From contig NZ_AP018207.1 of the NCBI RefSeq assembly GCF_002367995.1, positions 558,001-622,000 of the forward strand: DNA of 64,000 bases, written 5' to 3'. Source of the stretch: Calothrix brevissima NIES-22. Its GTDB lineage: Bacteria; Cyanobacteriota; Cyanobacteriia; Cyanobacteriales; Nostocaceae. Shown piece after piece: positions 58,843 through 64,000 of the stretch (the stretch's first letter is position 1; every line of letters starts with the position of its first letter). A program made the position numbers and the translations under genes. The notes below the pieces were generated by a model. That model did no database searches, had not been told where the DNA came from, and was given only the letters and a program-made list of their open reading frames with translations.

Positions 58843-61041
58843 ATGCGAGTATTAGACTATGCCATTCAAAGCCCTGTTTTGACTTTTGCTCCTCACACTT
58901 CATTACAAGATATTATGATTTGCATGGGACAAGTAGGGGTATCTATATATATAGATAGTGGAGCGTTTGTTACTACCCATAGATTTCAACGCGATCGCCG
59001 TCAAGTAAGCATGGTTGCAGGTAAAGTAGCACCTACATTAAAAACTGTAGAAATTACAAAAATAAATCCCCAAAATCATCAATCTAAATTGCCCATCGAT
59101 TGCGTATATATAGTAGATAAATCGCAATTGTTGGGTATGTTAACGATTGTGGATATTATCCGGTTAATTAATTCGGGGATTAATTTGGCTACAGTTAAAG
59201 CTGTTGAAGTTATGCAGGAGCCTGTCATGACTTTAGAAAGAGATTTTGATGCTAATAAAACACTATGTTTAATGCATGAATATGCCATCCGTCAATTACC
59301 AATTGTTAACGAGCAAGGACAATTGCTAGGAATTATTACACCAGAAAGCCTAGCTGTTGGTTTACAAAAAGAATTAGCCAAACTTCAAGAAAGTTTACAA
59401 CTAGAAATTGCCCACCGTTGTGCATTAGAAATGAGCTTTAAAAAAGCTGAGGAAGATTCAGAAAACCGCATTGTGCAAGCCACAGCAGAATTATTAAATC
59501 TTAATAAAAGATTACAGCAAAAAATCTGCGATCGCATCACGACTGAAGCTCAACTTTTACAAACAACATCTGAACTGCAAGAAATTTTTCAAGCTTTTCC
59601 TGATTTATATCTTCGCCTCGATTATGATGGCACAATTCTGAGTCATTACACAAAAAATATTAGCGATTTTTATTTATTAACAACAGATTCTTTAGGAAAA
59701 AAAATCCAAGATATTTTACCAGACAATATTGGTTGTAAATTTATCGCAGCGCTTTTAAATATCCAGCAAACAAACGCCCTTGTAGATATTGAATATGCAT
59801 TAGTTAAAGAGGATATAAATCAAACTTACGAAGCACGCTTATTACCATCAGTCCGCCACCAAATTATCGCCATTATCCGCAATATATCTGAACGCAAGCA
59901 AGCTCAAGAAGCATTGCAAACAGCCAAAGTAGAATTAGAAATTCGCGTTGAGGAAAGAACTAAAGAATTAAAAAATACTAATCATCGCTTAGTACAAGAA
60001 ATCAGCGAACGTCAACGTGTAGAACAAGCACTACGAGTTAGTGAAGATAGATATATTCGCGCGATTACAGCAGGAAAAGTTGGGATATGGGAATGGAATA
60101 TTCAAACCAATAAAATTTATATAGATCCTAATTTACAAGCTATGCTTGGCTATACAGAGCAGGAAACACCTAAATCTTACGATCATTGGTTAAAATTTGT
60201 CCATCCTGATGATGTTGAATTAGTAAAAAATGCTGTCACAGCTTATTTAGACGGAGTCACATCTAAATACGAAATCGAACATCGGATGCTCAAAAAAGAC
60301 GGTAGCTATATTTGGTTTTTAAGTCGGGGGATAATTCTGTGCAATCTCCAAAATAAAGAAAGTTTTATTGCTGGTTCTAATACTGATATTAGCGCTCATA
60401 TCCAAGCAGAAAATCAACTTAAAATTTCCCTTAAAGAAAAAGAAATATTATTAAAAGAAATTCACCATCGAGTGAAAAATAATTTACAAATAATCTCTAG
60501 CTTATTACGGTTACAAACTAGATATATTAATGATGAACAAGCTTTAGAAGTGTTTCAAGATAGTCATAATCGAGTGCGAGCTATGGCGATAATTCACGAA
60601 ATCTTATATCAAGCTAATGATTTAACAAAAATTGAAGTTTCTGATTACATCCAAAGTATAGTTAATAATCTCTTACGTTCCTATGGAATTAATACGAAAA
60701 TTCATATTCAAATGCATATTCAGAAAATTTCTTTAAAAATTGATACTGCAATTTATTGTGGGTTAATTATTAATGAGTTAGTATCCAATTCCATAAAATA
60801 TGCTTTTGTCAATACTCAACAAGGTTATATATGTATAGAATTAATCGAAATCTCACAAAGTAATTACTCGTTAATCGTCAGCGATAATGGTGTAGGTTTA
60901 TCTAAAGATGTAGAACTATATAAACAAGAATCACTTGGGTTGCAATTAGTTTGGAGCCTGGTAGAACAATTAGAAGGGAAAATAAATCTTGATAATTCTT
61001 CTGGCGCTAAATTTAGCATAACCTTCAACGAACAAAACTAG
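58843..61041 (+). CDS. CBS-PAS sensor histidine kinase (HisKA_2 type)
   Basis: 732 aa, soluble. The N-terminal 170 residues carry two CBS repeats (for example VDKSQLLGMLTIVDIIRLIN and VNEQGQLLGIITPESLAVG), which often bind adenylates. A coiled coil follows (about 170-240), then a first PAS (about 243-350), a second coiled coil, and a second PAS/PAC (about 405-525, VGIWEWNIQTNKIYIDPNLQ). The HisKA_2 box KEIHHRVKNNLQIISSLLRLQ has His541/His542. The ATPase domain shows INELVSNSIKYAF (N box) and VSDNGVGLSKD (G1). The next gene, a receiver-kinase hybrid, starts 14 bp downstream, so the two are a cognate operon. Confidence 0.92.
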   Translation: MRVLDYAIQSPVLTFAPHTSLQDIMICMGQVGVSIYIDSGAFVTTHRFQRDRRQVSMVAGKVAPTLKTVEITKINPQNHQSKLPIDCVYIVDKSQLLGMLTIVDIIRLINSGINLATVKAVEVMQEPVMTLERDFDANKTLCLMHEYAIRQLPIVNEQGQLLGIITPESLAVGLQKELAKLQESLQLEIAHRCALEMSFKKAEEDSENRIVQATAELLNLNKRLQQKICDRITTEAQLLQTTSELQEIFQAFPDLYLRLDYDGTILSHYTKNISDFYLLTTDSLGKKIQDILPDNIGCKFIAALLNIQQTNALVDIEYALVKEDINQTYEARLLPSVRHQIIAIIRNISERKQAQEALQTAKVELEIRVEERTKELKNTNHRLVQEISERQRVEQALRVSEDRYIRAITAGKVGIWEWNIQTNKIYIDPNLQAMLGYTEQETPKSYDHWLKFVHPDDVELVKNAVTAYLDGVTSKYEIEHRMLKKDGSYIWFLSRGIILCNLQNKESFIAGSNTDISAHIQAENQLKISLKEKEILLKEIHHRVKNNLQIISSLLRLQTRYINDEQALEVFQDSHNRVRAMAIIHEILYQANDLTKIEVSDYIQSIVNNLLRSYGINTKIHIQMHIQKISLKIDTAIYCGLIINELVSNSIKYAFVNTQQGYICIELIEISQSNYSLIVSDNGVGLSKDVELYKQESLGLQLVWSLVEQLEGKINLDNSSGAKFSITFNEQN

Positions 61042-61055
61042 GAGCAGACAAAAAT

Positions 61056-62180
61056 ATGAAAGAAAAAATCCTGGTTGTTGAAAATGAAATCATTATTGCT
61101 GCTGATATTAAATCTTGCTTACAACAAGCAGGCTATATCGTTCCCGGAATTGCAGCTTATGGAGAACAAGCAATAGCCAAAGCAGAAGAATTTGCACCGG
61201 ATTTGGTGTTGATGGATGTGATGTTGAAAGGTAAAATGAGTGGTATAGAAGCTGCTGCGGAAATTAATAGTCGGTTTAATATACCAGTGATTTATTTAAC
61301 CGCTTACTCCGATCAAAGTAATTTACAAAAGGCAAAAACTACACAGCCATTTGGCTATATACTGAAACCCTTTGAAGAAAATCAATTAATTACTACTATT
61401 GAGATTGCTTTGAACAAGCATCAAAAAGAAGTTGTGATGCGGGAAGCTTTAGAACAAGAAAAAGAACGCCAAAAAAGTAAAAGTAAATTTTTTTCGATGC
61501 TCAGTCATGAATTTCGTAATCCTTTAAATAGTATTTCTGTTTGTGCGGAATTACTGACAGATCATTCTCATCAATTAAATGCAGATAAAAAACAGGAATA
61601 CCTCAATCATATTCAAAAGTCTGTACAGCATCTAGAACATTTATTAAATGATGTTTTGTTAATTGGTAAAGCAGAAATAGACAAAAATCAGTTTAAGCCT
61701 CAGCCAATAGATTTAGAAACATTTTGCCGAAATTTGGTAACAGATATTCAACTTGGTGCTAATACTAACCACAATATTATCTTTAAAGCTATAGGTAGTT
61801 ACAGCATTACAAATAATCCCATAACTTCCCAAAATACCCAATTAATCAGCGTGGATGAAAAAATGCTACGCCATATCCTGACTAACTTATTGACTAATGC
61901 TGTGAAATATTCACCGCAAGGGGGTACAGTCAAGTTTGAACTTTTTTATGTTCCGGGAGAAATAATTTTTCGTATCCAGGATGAAGGTATTGGTATTCCT
62001 GCGGCGGATCAAGAAAATTTATTTACTTCATTTCAAAGAGGTAGTAATGTCGGTAATATCCCCGGTAATGGTTTAGGACTAGCAATTGTCAAACATTATG
62101 TAGAGTTACATGGTGGAGAGATATCTTTTGCTAGTAAGCCGGGAATTGGTACGACTTTTATTGTGAATTTGCCTGTTTAG
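61056..62180 (+). CDS. Response-regulator/histidine-kinase hybrid
   Basis: 374 aa. Residues 1-122 are a CheY-like receiver: acidic pocket VENEI at the N-terminus, phospho-acceptor Asp54 in LVLMDVMLKG, Thr in YLTAYS and Lys in GYILKPFEE. A helix leads to a HisKA domain (FFSMLSHEFRNPLNSI, His151) and an ATPase domain with LTNLLTNAVKYSPQGG (N box), IQDEGIGIP (G1) and GNGLGLAIVKHYVELHGGE (G2). Unusually the receiver is N-terminal, so the upstream kinase can phosphorylate it and control the second kinase. GGAGCAG precedes the ATG. No output domain here, so a further regulator is needed. Confidence 0.93.
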   Translation: MKEKILVVENEIIIAADIKSCLQQAGYIVPGIAAYGEQAIAKAEEFAPDLVLMDVMLKGKMSGIEAAAEINSRFNIPVIYLTAYSDQSNLQKAKTTQPFGYILKPFEENQLITTIEIALNKHQKEVVMREALEQEKERQKSKSKFFSMLSHEFRNPLNSISVCAELLTDHSHQLNADKKQEYLNHIQKSVQHLEHLLNDVLLIGKAEIDKNQFKPQPIDLETFCRNLVTDIQLGANTNHNIIFKAIGSYSITNNPITSQNTQLISVDEKMLRHILTNLLTNAVKYSPQGGTVKFELFYVPGEIIFRIQDEGIGIPAADQENLFTSFQRGSNVGNIPGNGLGLAIVKHYVELHGGEISFASKPGIGTTFIVNLPV

Positions 62181-62226
62181 TCAATAGTCAATGGTCAATG
62201 GTCAATGGTCAATGGTCAATGGTCAT
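62179..62226. repeat. Heptamer run (CAATGGT)
   Basis: About six copies of a 7-bp unit directly follow the stop codon of the hybrid kinase gene. Confidence 0.85.
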
Positions 62227-62346
62227 ACTATTTTCAAGAAGAATACAACAGATGGTATGCGTGTGGCAATGCCCATAGGTGTCAACTTAAGCTAAAAGCT
62301 ATATAGGGCAGGCGTTGTGCAAAACCCTCTCGCCCTCATCCCCTAA

Positions 62347-62371
62347 CCCCTTCTCCCTGAGGGAGAAGGGG
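62347..62371. terminator. Hairpin between convergent genes
   Basis: CCCCTTCTCCC-tga-GGGAGAAGGGG is a perfect hairpin between the convergent hybrid-kinase and NDH-2 genes. It is a common cyanobacterial repeat sequence; a terminator role is plausible but there is no long T run. Confidence 0.5.
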
Positions 62372-62402
62372 AATTTAATAAAAGGCTCCCCTATTTTATG
62401 TT

Positions 62403-63758
62403 CTAAACTTTGACTGGTTGTTTACTGCTAGTAGATGAATAATAACTCGGACTATCTTCAAGTTTGCTTGGTGATTCGTATACTGTGATTAATCTGGCGC
62501 TGCGATTATGGGTTATGTAGTTCCATACCCACTGAATTATTACTTTTAATTTGTTGTCAAATTCAATTAAAAAGTATGCATGTACGAATAACCAAAATAT
62601 CCAAGCAAAGAAGCCTTTCAGCTTCATAAAGCCTAAATCTACAACCGCTAAATTTTGTCCGATAATCGCTAAACTGCCATGATTTGTATAGTTAAATGGT
62701 GACAGGGTATTGCCTTGTAATTTCTCTGCAATTAGGTTGGCTACATATTCTCCTTCTTGCTTGGCGACTGGTGCAACACCGGGTAAAGGTTTGCCGTCTT
62801 GATGAGAGAAGTTAGCTAAATCACCAATTACAAAAATATTACTATGTCCTTTAATACTTAAGTCTGGTTCAACAATTACTCTACCTGCACGATCTAATTC
62901 TACACCTGTGCTTTCTGCTAAAACTTTACCCATTGGCGAGGCTTTAACGCCTGCTGCCCATAAGATGGTTTTGGCGGCAATTTCTCTGACGCTATCTCCT
63001 TGTTTAATAGTAACAATATCATTTTCAATATTGGTTACTAAGGTTTTTGTTTGCACCAAAACGCCTAATTCTTTGAGAGATTTTTCTGCTGTTTGTGATA
63101 ATTCGGGGGCAAAAGGTGGGAGGATGCGATCTAAACCTTCTAAGAGGAGAATTCTGGTTTCTGATGTGTCGATGTTGCGAAAATCTGCTTTAAGGGTTTG
63201 ATATGCTAATTCGGCGATCGCACCTGCTAATTCTACCCCGGTAGGGCCGCCACCAACAATCACAAAGGTTAACCAAGCACGACGTTTCTCTGCATCGGTT
63301 TCTCTTTCTGCGGCTTCAAAGGCTGTAAAAATCCGGCTACGCATGGCGATTGCATCTTCTACAGTTTTTAAACCCGGTGCAAATTCTTCCCAGTCGTCTT
63401 TACCAAAGTAGGAATGTTTAGCGCCTGTAGCTACAATCAACGTATCGTAAGGTATGGCTTCATTCTCTAGGATGACTTTCTGTCCTTGGGGATCGATATC
63501 ATTTACAGATCCTAGCAATACTTGAGTATTTTGGCTTTTACTCAATAGCGATCGCAAGGGTGAGGAAATATCTGCTGGTGATAAATTACCTGTCGCTACT
63601 TGATATAACAGTGGTTGAAATAAATGAAAGTTGCGTTTATCAATCAGCGTCACATTTACAGGTGCTTTAGCAAGTGCTTTTGCTGCATGTAAACCACCAA
63701 AACCACCACCAATAATCACAACTTGATGGGGTGGTTGATTGTCACGTGAAATTTCCAT
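62403..63758 (-). CDS. Type II NAD(P)H:quinone oxidoreductase (NDH-2)
   Basis: 451 aa. It oxidises NAD(P)H and reduces quinone without proton pumping. FAD-binding Rossmann motif VVIIGGGFGGLHAAKAL at the N-terminus, VATGAKHSYFGKDDWEEFAPGLKT, the NADH-binding motif FVIVGGGPTGVELAGAIAEL (about 167-186) and NIFVIGDLANF (FAD-ribityl). The C-terminal hydrophobic stretch FFAWIFWLFVHAYFLIEF matches the membrane-binding region of cyanobacterial Ndb proteins. Which paralogue (NdbA, B or C) cannot be decided by eye. The 63759-64000 flank holds only a GTAGGGGCACGGCAAC repeat fragment. Confidence 0.93.
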   Translation of the reverse strand: MEISRDNQPPHQVVIIGGGFGGLHAAKALAKAPVNVTLIDKRNFHLFQPLLYQVATGNLSPADISSPLRSLLSKSQNTQVLLGSVNDIDPQGQKVILENEAIPYDTLIVATGAKHSYFGKDDWEEFAPGLKTVEDAIAMRSRIFTAFEAAERETDAEKRRAWLTFVIVGGGPTGVELAGAIAELAYQTLKADFRNIDTSETRILLLEGLDRILPPFAPELSQTAEKSLKELGVLVQTKTLVTNIENDIVTIKQGDSVREIAAKTILWAAGVKASPMGKVLAESTGVELDRAGRVIVEPDLSIKGHSNIFVIGDLANFSHQDGKPLPGVAPVAKQEGEYVANLIAEKLQGNTLSPFNYTNHGSLAIIGQNLAVVDLGFMKLKGFFAWIFWLFVHAYFLIEFDNKLKVIIQWVWNYITHNRSARLITVYESPSKLEDSPSYYSSTSSKQPVKV

Positions 63759-64000
63759 AAGAAATGTTTCCTAACGTTACGAGGCTTGTAACTATTCTTC
63801 ATAAATATGTATCAAACTTGGCCAAATCTTTTCTGTTCGCTTTGCACAGATGAAAAAATAGTAAAAGTAGCCAATGTTACGGTTAGGAGTCGTGTAAAAA
63901 TAAGTTGAACAATTTACAGCAGTTTTCACCTATTTGAACCACATCTGTCGTAGGGGCACGGCAACAGTAAAATTATTGTATGTACCAAAAGATTGTCGGT

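Overview
The window reads as chromosomal DNA of a filamentous, probably heterocyst-forming cyanobacterium (Nostocales type). Evidence: HIP1 octamers (GCGATCGC) throughout, low-to-middling GC, 7-bp tandem repeats between genes, MITE-like inverted-repeat elements, WD40 and FGE-type Ser/Thr kinases, STAND ATPases, and a cyanobacterial core set (rsmA, ispE, a beta-carbonic anhydrase, glcE/glcF, an NDH-2). All translations and comparisons were made by eye; family names rest on remembered motifs, not on database searches. LAYOUT. 1-5.4 kb: end of an MBL-fold gene, a 40-aa membrane peptide, then parA plus a ribbon-helix-helix partner behind a cluster of palindromes, a GerMN lipoprotein and a divergent tyrosine recombinase. 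This stretch has the look of a partition/integration module. 5.6-9.7 kb: a multi-PAS histidine kinase, a Uma2-family protein and a RelE/ParE toxin-antitoxin pair. 9.9-13.0 kb (minus strand): a three-gene run of Pepco/Trypco-like small protein, M48-like protein that has lost two of three zinc ligands, and Ser/Thr kinase fused to an FGE-sulfatase domain. The last 30 residues of that FGE domain look like the variable region of a diversity-generating retroelement (DGR). I regard this cassette as the strongest candidate for an undescribed or little-described system: a diversified sensor coupled to a signalling kinase and a pseudo-peptidase. 13.5-19.6 kb: housekeeping (rsmA, ispE) and envelope or small membrane genes. 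20.3-27.0 kb: a beta-helix/Calx-beta/RTX exoprotein, a C-terminally short STAND ATPase and a kinase-WD40 protein. 27.8-31.9 kb: a tight four-gene run of exported DUF4178 protein, membrane-anchored spermidine-synthase-like protein, FemAB-type aminoacyl transferase and AdoMet decarboxylase. It is the second strong candidate, apparently an envelope-linked polyamine or aminopropyl modification pathway. 32.2-36.8 kb: an RND efflux pump and its adaptor. 37-41 kb: decayed genes (rhodanese, DNA methyltransferase stub), a 42-bp tandem repeat, ilvA and a second Uma2 gene. 41-46.5 kb: a two-partner-secretion haemagglutinin-like protein followed 14 bp later by a TPR-CHAT protease. 46.8-64 kb: carbonic anhydrase, an internally triplicated RTX protein, a polysaccharide deacetylase, a CD225/DUF2752 pair, Ap4A phosphorylase, a class-V aminotransferase, glycolate dehydrogenase subunits, a two-gene histidine-kinase/response-regulator operon and NDH-2. 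SCALE-CROSSING PATTERNS. Two different non-coding sequences of about 80-120 bp each occur twice, each time in front of a gene or operon for exported proteins (19981/27481 and 40888/47906). At least eight loci carry 7-bp tandem repeats. REP-like hairpins and a repeat containing GTAGGTTGGGTTGAGG recur between genes. No rRNA, tRNA, CRISPR array or complete insertion sequence was recognised.
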